Shown: in pieces, positions 35,895 to 46,574 of the stretch
How positions within the stretch are numbered: the stretch's first letter is position 1
Layout of the letters: every line of letters starts with the position of its first letter
Assembly: GCA_009192285.1 (NCBI GenBank)
Contig: CM018605.1
Coordinates: 2,211,247-2,275,246, forward strand
DNA from: Morchella semilibera
Lineage: Eukaryota > Ascomycota > Pezizomycetes > Pezizales > Morchellaceae
DNA length: 64,000 bases
Reading direction: 5' to 3'
Translations under genes and position numbers: made by a program
The notes under the pieces: generated by a model
Databases searched by the model: none
What the model saw: only the letters and a program-made list of their open reading frames with translations
Told to the model about the DNA's origin: nothing

Positions 35895-37541
35895 TTACTA
35901 TTAGCAAGCTATTTGTGAGAAAGAAGGAAAGAACATCACTTACCGAAAGGGCAGAGACACCGGGAAGGTCTTTTCCTTCAAGGAGTTCCAAAGAACTTTA
36001 TTACAAAGTTGTTAGACCAGCGACTTATTTTAGGGCAGATAGGACTTACGCTCCACCACCAGTCGAGACGTGGCTCAACTTGTCCTCGACACCATACTTA
36101 GCAGCGACGGTGGCGGTATCACCACCACCGATGATGACAATCTTGCCTGACTGGGCGGCGTCGACGGCCGCATCCAGCATAGCCTTAGTACCCTCTGCAA
36201 AAGCATCATACTCAAAAACACCAGCAGGTCTAATAGATTAGTAAGGGTTTCCAAGCCACAGGCTTTTGATTTCTTACCCGTTCCAGAGGATGGTCTTTGC
36301 CTGATCAATGGTCTCCTTGAACAACTTGCGGGATTTCTCTCCGCAGTCCAGACCCATCCAGCCGTCAGGAATACCCTGTTCATCAGTAGCGTACCCGGTT
36401 TTGGCATCCTTAGCAAATTTATTGGCAGTAACATAGTCGACAGGCAAGACGACCTTAACGTTGTGCTTCTTTGCCTTCTCAATGATGTCACCGACGGTCT
36501 TAGAACCGGCCTCATCATAGAGGGAGGTGCCAATGGCCACGTCCTCAAGGGTTTTCTTAAAGGTGAAAGCCATACCACCACAGATAATCAAGCTGTCCAA
36601 CTTGGGAATCAGGTTGTCAATGAGTTGAATCTTATCAGAAACTTTAGCCCCTCCGAGAATCGCGAGGAAAGGGCGCTCAGGAGACTCGAGGGCCTTGGCG
36701 AAGTACTCGAGCTCCTTCTTGACGAGGAAACCGGAAGCCTTCTGGGGAAGATCGACACCGACCATAGAGCTATGTGCACGGTGGGCAGTGCCGAAAGCAT
36801 CGTCTTTTACCAGATTAGACATGTTCATCCACAATCGCCATATAGGACTTACTGATGTAAATATTCCCAAGGGAGGTAAGCGACTTGCGGAAAGCCTCGA
36901 TAGCCGTAGGATCGGCCTTAACTTTCTTTCCATCAGGCCCTTTTGAGGAGCCTTCCTCCTCGGCGTGATAACGCAAGTTCTCTAGAAGAATAACTTCTCC
37001 TGCATCCACCAATCAGCTCCTGAAGACCTATTTGATTTTCGAATCCATGCTGACCTCCGCTGGACTTCTGGACATGCTCTTCAACCTCCTTTCCCACACA
37101 GTCGTTCAAAAAAGTAACATCCCTGTTCAAGAGCCTCTTCAACTCCTGCGCTACAGGAGCCAAAGAGAACTTCTCAACACGCTTTCCATCGGGACGGCCC
37201 AAGTGGGACATCAAAATAATGGCCTTAGCGCCCTGCTCAGAGGCGTATTTGATAGAAGGCAAAGCGGCGACGATGCGCTGATTGTTTGTGATAGTGGTGC
37301 CATCGAGGGGGACGTTGAAGTCAACCTAGAAAGAGAGAGGGAAACCCCCCGCCAATCAGTTCTATATATTAGCATACATGAGAATCTAAGCTACTCACTC
37401 GGATTAAGACACGCTTGTCCTTGAGATCAACGTCTGTAATTGCTGTAAGAAACGGGAGGGTGTTAGTTCTTAAGGAGGGGAAATAGAACTCCTGTATTAA
37501 ATATGGATGAATTCTATACCAAGTTTATTTGAGAGAGACAT
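35895..37541 (-). CDS. PGK1: Phosphoglycerate kinase
   Basis: Glycolytic enzyme transferring phosphate from 1,3-bisphosphoglycerate to ADP in the cytosol. Eight exons (37541-37520, 37442-37399, 37325-37055, 36999-36853, 36803-36278, 36229-36050, 35995-35944, 35897-35895) give 414 residues. MSLSNKL starts the protein, followed by [96 protein letters not shown] and the nucleotide-binding [13 protein letters not shown] with [14 protein letters not shown], all active-site blocks of the family. The last exon is the uncertain part: after LPGVSALS a GTAAGT donor and CTAATAG acceptor put the TAA alone in its own exon; an alternative acceptor would add a few residues. Confidence 0.95.
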
Positions 37542-38466
37542 TTTGAGTTTTTGTGACGTTTGATTGATAGAAATTCTTTTAGGTTCCAACCTTGAGCTAG
37601 GACCGCTCGATGCTTTTCACAGTTGAATCTTTCGGACAGGAACGGGGCAAGAGAGGAGTATATTTATCAAATTATCCTCGGCCAAGAAAAGGGTGGGGTG
37701 GAGGGGTTGGTTATCCTGCCCAACCGTGACGCAACAGGCTCTGGTAAACGAAACCTCCCGTAATCAGCGTGGGATGTGCAGGCCAGTAAAAATCACCAGT
37801 TGAAAATAGTAATAAAATACTGTCAAGGATGTCTAGGATTATTGCTCCATCTTACTATTGTACCCCCATCTGGCTGTTTCGTTTGACATGCCAGTACCTT
37901 GTTACCAGGAATAGAAGCATCAGGACGATGAGCATCAGTTTCGCAAAAAAAAAAAAAGGAAAGAAAGCCACCACGTGTTTTGGCCGCTATCAATCCTAAT
38001 TCGATAGGTTGGTCTACTATCCAATTCACAACGTTTTCGAACACAACCACTATTGCATACCATATAGAAACGTGGCTTGGTGGGTTTTTGTGTGGCATGC
38101 GATAGCGGTTATATTCAAGAGCGTTGCGAAATGGGAGGAGTTTGACAGGCATATCGGGAGGTGGGGGTTAAGGATGAGTTTGCGAATATGTTCAATTGCC
38201 TCAACAAATATCAGCTCTTGATATTCTGATTAATAACAAACAATGTCGCTTTAACTATAGGACGTAACACGACTTTGCCCGATCCGAATCCCTTCTTAAC
38301 CTCGGTCTCGGTTCCATCCCTCAATCCGTCTCAACATAACTTCATTAGAAGAGCTCAAGCTCAGATGCAGCCGGTACCAGTTTAGGAGCAATAAGAAAAT
38401 AAAAGTGGCTATGTAATACACGGTAAAGAAGATAATGCCAAAGGATTGAAAAGCAAGAACTACTTG
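37542..38466. other. intergenic region with hairpin repeat
   Basis: PGK1 promoter followed by the 3' side of the transcription factor gene. Contains an imperfect inverted-repeat element at 38029-38126 (see its own entry). No gene recognised. Confidence 0.6.
38029..38126. repeat. imperfect hairpin element, copy 1
   Basis: Arms of about 34 nt (38029-38062 and 38093-38126) are imperfect inverted copies separated by about 30 nt. The left arm, with the core TATTGCATACCAT, closely matches the left arm of the element at 43828-43916, so the two form a small family. Confidence 0.55.
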
Positions 38467-40704
38467 CTATACACCCGCAAAAGCCTTTTCCCAGTAATCG
38501 AGGAATTCATCGGTTACTACCTTGACCTCCTCTTCTCTGGCTGAAGCCCAGCTGGTGCTGGCCATACGCCTGACTTCGATTTCGGTCAAATTTGGGATCG
38601 AAAGAGTTTCTTTGGAGAGCTGGATACCGCAGGTCTCAGCAATCCTGGGAAGCCCGAATAGCCCAAGTGCCCCTGCAGGCCATAAATGTTTTGCTCCTGC
38701 AAGCAAACGCAAGCCATGGTTCAAGTTCTCCTCCTCTGCTGGCTGGTCCTGTAGAAAGGTTTGGCATGCAAGGAATGTATAGTGACAGAACGGTAGGATG
38801 AAATATTTATGCCCAATTTCATGCCGATATCTATTTGCAATTGCAATTATTTCTTTGGCTGCTTTCTTGCAAATGTTCCTTGGTGATTTTTCAGACGAGA
38901 CCCTCATTGGGACCTGCAGGAACGGCCGGAAAAGCATGATGGTTGTTGCCCGACAGATCAAGCTAGAATTGTTTTAGTGAATTGCTTTATGACGAAAGTA
39001 GGTACAGTCAAGACTTTACTTACTGGAGTTGAAGAATATGCGGTAAAGTTGTGGATAATTTCAGTTCCTCAGGTAACTCTTTATCCCAAGCTAGGAGACG
39101 CGCATGAAATCTTTCCAACATCTTTGGTGTAACCATTTCTTCTTGGGTTGATGGAGAATAGAAGGCGTTTACTATATCCTTGGCAATTTCTGACAACTTG
39201 ATATACTGTAAGAATGTACCGTGAACATGCGGGACTTTTCCTGTGGAGTACCATATATATTCCGGTGGTTCTAGGTGCTCCTCCCTATTTGATTCATAAT
39301 CGATCCTTGGCAGTTCAAAGGGCTTTCCGGTGAGTTGGGGTAGCCTTGCTATTGCAATTGACCATGACCTATATTGGCAGTATTAACTACGACCCATGAG
39401 GTTAAAAGGGCAGGTGGGAAGGGGGGGAAGAATCCATACAGATCAAGATTAAATAGTCCCCAATACGTCACTCTCCAAACTTCAAGGTCCGGCTCGGTAA
39501 AGTCTTTTGCGCTTTTGTGTAATGTTTCCGAAGCTGCACGGAGAGCAAGGCTTCCATAAAACCATCCTTTGACGTCCCGAAGGTACCCACTCTCCCTCAT
39601 ACTAAGAACCCCAAGGGCCTGTATCGTTGTGATTTTGCTTTGTACGTGTTCAATATCTAAAAGTCGCTCTACCTCAGCGTAGAAATGGTCGCCTGCCGTT
39701 GTTGGGTCTTTGGGGTCTGTACGGGTGCCAGGCCTATCTGAAAAAGCACACCCCAGGGCAAGCAGGGCGTTCACAAGAATAGAACTGCAAAAATCAGACC
39801 TGCCTGTAATAAAGTCCTCTAAGAACCTCCGCCTTGAAAAAATTGGGGTACAGGCGTGCTGCCATATAAAAAAGCAATCCAGAATGTCCCGGATGAAGTC
39901 GATATCATCAGTCACAGTCGTCCAGGAACGAATCGTCGTATTTATATCAGGAGGAGGAGGGCTGCCTAGCGACGGTGGACTCCCAACAGAAGTGGTAGAG
40001 CCTCCGAAAGAGCTTGGAGTGGTACCACGCCCATTATTGTTAAACTGCCACCCCTCCTCTAATTCCGGAGACCCATAAGAATGCACATATCCACCGATAG
40101 AAGAATCAACATCCGTTGATCCAGTTGACTCCCGTTGTTCTCTTGGAACAAGTTGACTAGATCCATCGGACTCTGCTGTGCTTGGTTTACTCGGAGGCGG
40201 TTCTGAACCTGGGGGGTGCTCCTTGATGTATTTCGCAATAACTTCAATATCTTCTTTCATACGCAATCGGTTGACTATATTACGCATATAATCTTCTGAT
40301 GAATTTTGCAGAGTCCCTAAAATGCAACGGAGGTTGTTGTTGTCTGAAGACAATTCCGTAAGGTGTTTTTTCAGGGTACCCGATCGCCGACCATCACTTT
40401 CCTTATCATAAAAACATTCGGACTTGTCGTTCGCTAGACACGCCGCACAGGGAGTTTGCCCGTCACACTGTATTTGGGGAGGGTTGTGTTAGCCGTGTTG
40501 AAGCGCATACCACCCCCCAAAGCAGCGGGTTACCGCCGGTGTCATAACTTTTCAGGAACGAACCTTTGATCTCCGTTTTCGACATGGCATACAAGCTGTA
40601 GCCACACAGTTCCTTTTGACCCGCCGGTCCAGGGGCTTGGTAACCCGATTTTCGTCTGCCGACGTAGCTGCGAACGAAGGCTTCGGTAACAATCGTCGAG
40701 ACAT
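38467..40704 (-). CDS. Zn2Cys6 fungal transcription factor
   Basis: Nuclear DNA-binding regulator with a binuclear zinc cluster and a fungal-specific middle homology domain. Four exons, 40704-40564, 40467-39440, 39368-39024 and 38962-38467, give 669 residues. The six zinc ligands are split by intron 1: CMPCRKRRSK in exon 1 and CDGQTPCAACLANDKSEC in exon 2. A short linker and leucine-containing coil (LKKHLTELSSDNNNLRCIL) follow, as in dimeric members. The middle homology region has DILDCFFIWQHACTPIFSRR, YWGLFNLDLSWSIAIARLPQ (formed across an intron) and a helical C-terminus up to EFLDYWEKAFAG. I cannot name the pathway it controls; the neighbours give no clue. ATG at 40704 precedes the basic stretch RRVKRNC and is the natural start. 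Confidence 0.9.
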
Positions 40705-42131
40705 TACTATTATTATTTTAAAGATAAAAGCTCGAGGTCGTCGATTTGGTGCCGCAGCGTTGAGCCTTTTAATCGACCTTGCGGGATGTGTATCTTTCCT
40801 ACAACCCGGGCGAGTGCGCGAAAGGGTCTCCTTGGCAAGAAATCTGCTTCTGTATTATAAATTGCATAGAAAGCCACCTCGTGAGCCTTTGCCTCGATTC
40901 TCTGCGCAAAGTTCTAGCCAGTAAAACTACAAGGAGAGGTTGCGGAGCTGAAGTACCGGGTGAAGCTGATTGGCATGTACATATGTGGGAAATTCGGTGA
41001 CATCTGGTACTGCTACCATCCTCGATGGGGGGTGGTATGGCATGATACCGCCTCGCCTCCACCCCGGAACTCCATATCTTGAAGATCTGATTTGTCGAAA
41101 GTCCGGTGGATAAAAAGAGCCTGGTTTGAAACGGGTGGCCTAGAAAACCCAAGAACTGAGCGAGCCGGGGCAACATGTGGACATGCCGGCCACTAATCCG
41201 CTGGATGAGGTTTAAAGGTGGAGATGTGGCACCAAAGTGTTCAAGGATTTCCCCTACAACTTGCATGTCTAGAAATGAAACCTTGCATTCTCATACTCCC
41301 CGAGTGATCTCTGATGAGTACTACATGTAGTAGGTACAGTGCCCGGGCGCGGTCGGAAAACGGGGGAATCCACTGCGGAGATGTCCTATCCATGCCTTGA
41401 GATGAGTTGATCAAAGTTGGGACATCCTCGGATAATCTTGGGCTGGTGTGAATTGGATATATAGTGATCAATTTTGGAACTTCTTGAGGGAGGGTGTGTG
41501 GGTGATCGTTACATGAAGGTATATAAGTGGGAATCTGGCCTTTGAACTAATCGGAAATTTTAGCGAGAATTAAAGATGAGCTATGTAAGTAAGCACTTAG
41601 TCTAGATATATATAGAGAGTATCTCTAGTAAGTTCCTGAGCTAGGACCAATCAATAAACTGGAATGCGAATATTTAATTCCTCGTGTAGAGTATCTTACT
41701 AGATACATGTACTTAGTCGGGACCACTGAATTATTATTAAACACGTACCGACATTCAGTCTTTTAGGTGATCACCGAATGTTTTTTTATGATACAATTTG
41801 CCAATCTTATGGGGCTGTTTGAGATACTAGACCTATCATGTAAATAACATCGTCGGAAGGAGGCCCAGGCGCGCATTAAAAAGAGGCGCTGGTGCATGGT
41901 TGGTACCAGTGGAATTTGGCATGAGAATATAAGTATCTGGATGCTGGCACCTCCAGCACCAAGACTAAAAAAAAAAATCTCCCGAGGTGGCAAAGCCCCA
42001 TCCTTAACCTTATTGCGAGCCCGCGTACATAATAAGTAACTGTAGCCTTCAATTTCGATTCGATCACGGGCAGTGCGTATAACGAGGTTCATGGAGTATC
42101 ACTCGACACTCGTACAACCAGGTAGATGGGC

Positions 42132-42294
42132 TTATCCCTTAGTCTGTCAGTAAAATGCTGACCCCCCAAGAAGAAGCAAATTTTGTGTGGCTTTACTAAT
42201 AGATCCCGTTATCTCCCTTATCAAATAATAGATCCTCCATACAAATTTAATTCCTCTATTATAGGGGGGTCAGCATTGACAGACTAAGGGATAA
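42132..42294. mobile_element. short terminal-inverted-repeat element (MITE-like)
   Basis: Left end TTATCCCTTAGTCTGTCA (then GTAA and AATGCTGACCCCCC) at 42132-42167 is mirrored by the right end at 42264-42294, which carries the same sequence in reverse complement except for a 4-5 nt insertion in the left arm. Internal 95 bp are AT-rich and non-coding. Size and structure fit a non-autonomous DNA transposon; no clear target duplication is seen. Confidence 0.6.
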
Positions 42295-42537
42295 TAGACC
42301 TGCAAGCTTTGCTTTTTCTCTCTGTTCAATGTTAACGTCCCCACCGCTCGATATGACACTGCGGGCTGCAAGACAAGCTCGGACAGCTCGCTTGATGAGT
42401 TGCCTCTCCCCAATTAAAATTATAGGAGTGAACTTACATTCTTATCTCACAGTTTCTCGACCAAAAATCAAGACCAATCGATATCTTAGTACATCAGAGT
42501 CCTGATGTAAAAGCAGTGTGTGGTGTATAAAATACTA

Positions 42538-42900
42538 CACATGTATGTACCTGTAGGATGAACAATCTACATATAAGTACATGTATGTACCTCGGACGTG
42601 CATGTACATGTAGTTCTAAAAGTTGAAATACATATAACGACAACAAACAAGTTTATATAACTCCAGAGCCATGATACTCTCTCGTTACATGTATCCCCGT
42701 AGAGAGGACACCCGGTTATCTCTGGAGATAACAAGATTGAAGAGGTTGGCGCTGCATAATAGCTGTGCTCTGGTACTACATGTACTTACATAAATGCATA
42801 ATCTATGTAGCCATATAGATGTATGTAGGTACCTTATGAGGAATACAGTACTACATGTAGTCGGATGTAGTACATACATGTACTTAGAACCAAGAAAATT
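42538..42900. repeat. dense TACATGTA motif cluster
   Basis: Many copies of ACATGTA, GTACATGTA and CTACATGTA in both orientations within about 360 bp, for example near 42539, 42580, 42602, 42687, 42777 and 42879. The core is a perfect palindrome. Similar clusters occur in other intergenic regions of the window. Confidence 0.5.
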
Positions 42901-43827
42901 GCTTATGCAGATGCCCAACTTAATGGTAGCGGCACCACTCCACACAAATAGCCCTTGATTTGTCACTGGCATTTTCTGGTTAGTATAGGACATGTAGTAG
43001 GCGTAATTAAGCCCCTGCAGATGTTGGTTAAAAACTAGACAACTTAGGTACATGTAGCTACAAAGGGCTATAAAACTGGGTTGCTATTCCATATCCCATA
43101 CATAGAATAGAATACTATATATATATAGGTATACTTTACGTATACAATTCCGTATTTTTATATCGGGTATTTACACCGTCTCGAGACACACACCCAAAAA
43201 AGGATCACGCATTTTAGAATTGCTGTATTGCCCTCAAAGTGATGATAAAGTATTTTTTACTTGGGTGTACTCTACATGTTCTTGAAAATGTGCCAAGACC
43301 TCATGTTCGTATAGCGTCTTGACTAAATCCACTCAAATCTCAAAATCTTAGATTTTAAATTATGTGATACAGCTCCTGAGATATTTGGTAAGGGGGGTAT
43401 AACTTGAAATATAAGCTCATTATAGTATATTCTTCAGTTTGATAATTTCATGGCCTGTTCAAAGGAATTGAGATCTGGCTGGGTGATTAGAGAGTTTTAG
43501 CTACACCAATTGATGGACAGAAATTCTAGCTGTTTTAGGCAAAGACCTACAAGGATTTAGCCAATAAGAGATGCAGGACTTTCTGTCCAAGTGCTCGACT
43601 CGTGTAGCTAGAACTCTCTATTATAACCACTCCTTTCTTGGCCAATTTTGGCGTTTTAATTTGGTGCGACGGCGATGGTTTATGCCCAAGGACCAGATAG
43701 CAATCCAGTCCACAAACGTACATGTAAGTACGTCAGCAAGGTGCGAGCAGCCCTTTGTTCTAGGTGCGCATGTACTGGTACGAGATGTGCCCTGCAGCTA
43801 GATATTATGTAGCCTAGCTACTCGTCC

Positions 43828-43916
43828 TTCCATGACGTTTCCGAACACGGTCAATATTGCATACCATACAAATAGGGGATTTGGCAATATTGGTCGTGTT
43901 CAGAAACGTCATGGAA
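43828..43916. repeat. hairpin element, copy 2
   Basis: Near-perfect 33-nt inverted repeat: 43828-43860 and 43884-43916 match at 30 of 33 positions as reverse complements, with a 23-nt loop. The first 13 nt of each arm read TTCCATGACGTTT. The left arm and the start of the loop share CGAACAC and TATTGCATACCATA with the element at 38029-38126. Confidence 0.65.
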
Positions 43917-43971
43917 TTAGTAGGTGGCAAGCCAAAACCAAACCCCATTAATCTATTCGGGAAGGCTAAGC

Positions 43972-43991
43972 TATATATATATATATATATA
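43972..43991. repeat. TA dinucleotide microsatellite
   Basis: About ten TA units in a row directly upstream of the But2-domain gene's 3' side. Confidence 0.7.
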
Positions 43992-44089
43992 AGTATCCAG
44001 TAGACTATTTTATTTGTATTTACACACGAGGCAATCACTAGATGACACGGATAATCTTTACTAATCCAAACATGAGCCAATAGATACTT

Positions 44090-44899
44090 CTAAAGTGACA
44101 TCTCCATTGTTATCCCAGTCCTTGGGCTATCGAGCTCTACGGGTACGGTTAAATAAGTCTTGGTATTAGTTTTGCTTTCGTTGGGACAAAGTAGGGGATA
44201 TCCATGCATACCGAACCAGTCGAGATCCATGGAACCACTTTCACGGGCCGCAACAAGTTCAAAGTCCATCCTCTGGCCATTAAAGCACCGCACCCTAGCT
44301 CCGTCCACAAAAGCTTCTCCACCACCTGTGTGTTGCTTCTCAGGAATTTAGGTTAGTTAGATGGAATACCTATTGAGAATAATAGAAAATATAACATACA
44401 GTCACTGAGAATACTGTTAGCGGATATCTTTGCGGCCTCTTTTCCCAGCTGAGCTCTCCAGGAACAATGGGGCTTGTGACCAGATACACATCGAACCTTC
44501 CACTTCCATGAGCTTTCCACTCGTATCCCCAAGGGACCGATGGCGGCGGCAAAACAAATTTGATCACGCATTTTGTCGCCTCATTCTCCGGGATATCGAA
44601 ACCAACTTTATATACAGTCGGTGGTTAGTTTAACTCAGGCGTAGGGTGATATGTCGAATCACGTACGTACCAAACATTGTTGTCTCGTTCATATCACGGT
44701 CATTGCCACTGTAGCTTATATGGCCTGTGTTTTGTGTGCTGTATGTAGTGCTTGGGGATGTCTGCACTGCGGGAACTAGGTAGGTGGGGAAGACCTCATA
44801 GACAATGTCACGCTTTTTGCCCGCAGGGGCTGCTAGGGTGGTTGGAAGGGCAGTTAAAATAAAAACAGTGAAGATTACCAGTCTTGTCATGATTGACAT
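44090..44899 (-). CDS. secreted protein with But2-type C-terminal domain
   Basis: Three exons, 44899-44671, 44605-44400 and 44338-44090, give 227 residues. The N-terminus MSIMTRLVIFTVFILTALPT is a signal peptide ending near TTLAAPAG, with a dibasic KKR soon after that could be a processing site. The remainder resembles the ubiquitin 3-binding But2 C-terminal domain found in many ascomycete secreted proteins: VGFDIPENEATKCVIKFVLP, GSGRFDVYLV, then CFNGQRMDFELVAARESGSM. Function of this domain in secreted proteins is unknown; cell wall or effector roles are guesses. It sits alone in a repeat-rich gene desert. Either ATG at 44899 or 44890 could start it. The family assignment is by pattern memory and moderately sure. 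Confidence 0.75.
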
Positions 44900-46574
44900 T
44901 GGGGCTACAAATTTGAGCCTATATATATTGGGATTGGGAGAGTATGAAACGAGTGGATAAGTTGCATGCTGGCAAGGACTTGGGGGTACTATAGTATCTA
45001 TATACTTCTTGATAAGGGAAACTGAATTAGGTTACAAAGCCGTTTGTGTACCTTTATCACCTCCTTGCGTCATTGTGAATTGAAGGGGTCCCATACCGCA
45101 AGCTCATCGATCTCCCTTGCATGCATGAAATAGGTAGAATATTGGCTGCCCTTAAGAATTCACAAATAATACTTCAGCATTTCTCGGTCCTCACAGGATC
45201 TCACTGAGATCTTGAGAACTCTACTTCGATATTGCTTTTTTTCTAGGCTCCCTAAGACATGAAATATCAATAATAGATTCACGTACCCCTCCTCTTCCTC
45301 TCCCTCTTCTATTACGTATACGCCTTGTCACCACGATCAAATTATCGCCGTCGAGTCGTCAATCTTATAATAAATTAATAGCTACATGGAAGTCCTCCAT
45401 GCGACCATATATGCATATTGTATATACTACAGCATATTGCAGTGGTTATAAAGCAACAAATAATATCACCCAATAGCAAAATATTAGATAAAGAAAATTT
45501 ATAAGTCAACTATATCGCTATAAACCTAGGATCGTTCCCAGCCCTCCCACAAAGAACAGCAAGCTGTCTGTAGGGGACGGGTACGAGACTACATTGTATA
45601 CATGATGTATGTACTCTACATCGCATGTAAATGCATCATGCATGATTATCGTGTTTTTGTGCCCAACCCGCGTCATTGATAGTACACCTATCACGGTAGT
45701 AGAGGCTGATCCCGCCCGGGGGGATCTAGATCTGTCAATTAACATAAGAGCAGGGCTCATATATACAACTTATGGCCCAAAGAGTCATATTCATTCGAGT
45801 GTTTGGTTAACAGTTTTCTGTGTATATCCACTTGTGCATAAACGCAACTAAATTGATCTCCACCTAAAGGAGCATTATAATGCATGGCTCATGGGCATTA
45901 TTCGATCCCGATGTCTTAATACCCTACTAAATATATCTACAATACATGTATGTATCCTCTATGTACCACCCATCCGCATCCGCACTACCACTACACCAGC
46001 CTCTCTTTTTTTAAGTACATGTAGTACGTAGTATTTTACCACCGGTGGTGAAAATAATACCAGCGTTTATACCTTAAAATGGATAACAGCACAGGCCGCC
46101 TTTTGGCCAAAAGGGGCTATATAATGCCAGTATATATGAACATTGTCCGCCGGCGGGGAATTTCACCACCAGTGGTAGGTCATTTTACCACCGGTGTGAA
46201 ACTGTTGGTATTAGTGATAATGCAGAGTAAAGACTGAAAGTTAGCACTTATACTGGAACAAGTGCTGAGATTCGGTGCTTATACCACCGTTGGTAAAATT
46301 ACTTTTGACACATTTACCCATACCTATGCACCCTGTATTTATAAGTATCAGGTTAATACTCTCTACTTCCAATAATTTAACTAGTGTTGGAATCTTCTTC
46401 GCCGGGGACAATTCATAGATTGATTCATGGCCTATTCTTAAGTACATATAATTAATTACTACTCATCAATTAACAGGATGACCATAAAACAATAAAAAAA
46501 AAACCCCTCTATATAGTCAAAACGCCATAAACTACAATTCACACGCCTGCATGAACTCAATATATTTACAAGAC
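44900..46574. other. gene-free region with palindrome cluster
   Basis: About 1.7 kb without recognised genes. Contains four copies of an ACCACCGGTGGT-like palindrome between 46034 and 46294 and scattered ACATGTA motifs. Confidence 0.6.
46034..46294. repeat. cluster of four ACCACCGGTGGT-type palindromes
   Basis: Palindromes at 46038-46049 (perfect), 46165-46176, 46187-46198 and 46283-46294 (one or two mismatches), each within TTT..ACCACC-N-GGT..AAA context. Another GC-rich palindrome, CCGCCGGCGG, lies at 46148-46157. They may be nested inverted-repeat ends of small transposons or clustered binding sites. Confidence 0.55.

Larger units (their letters stand above)
40705..44089. other. gene desert with small mobile-element relics
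   Basis: About 3.4 kb without a recognisable gene. It holds a 163-bp terminal-inverted-repeat element (42132-42294), very dense TACATGTA motifs (about 42538-42900 and 43050), a second hairpin-family copy (43828-43916) and a TA microsatellite (43972-43991). Confidence 0.65.

Noticed and set aside
36075-36581. Antisense-frame open reading over PGK1
   Set aside because: Arg/Ser/Pro-rich shadow of a well-conserved gene.
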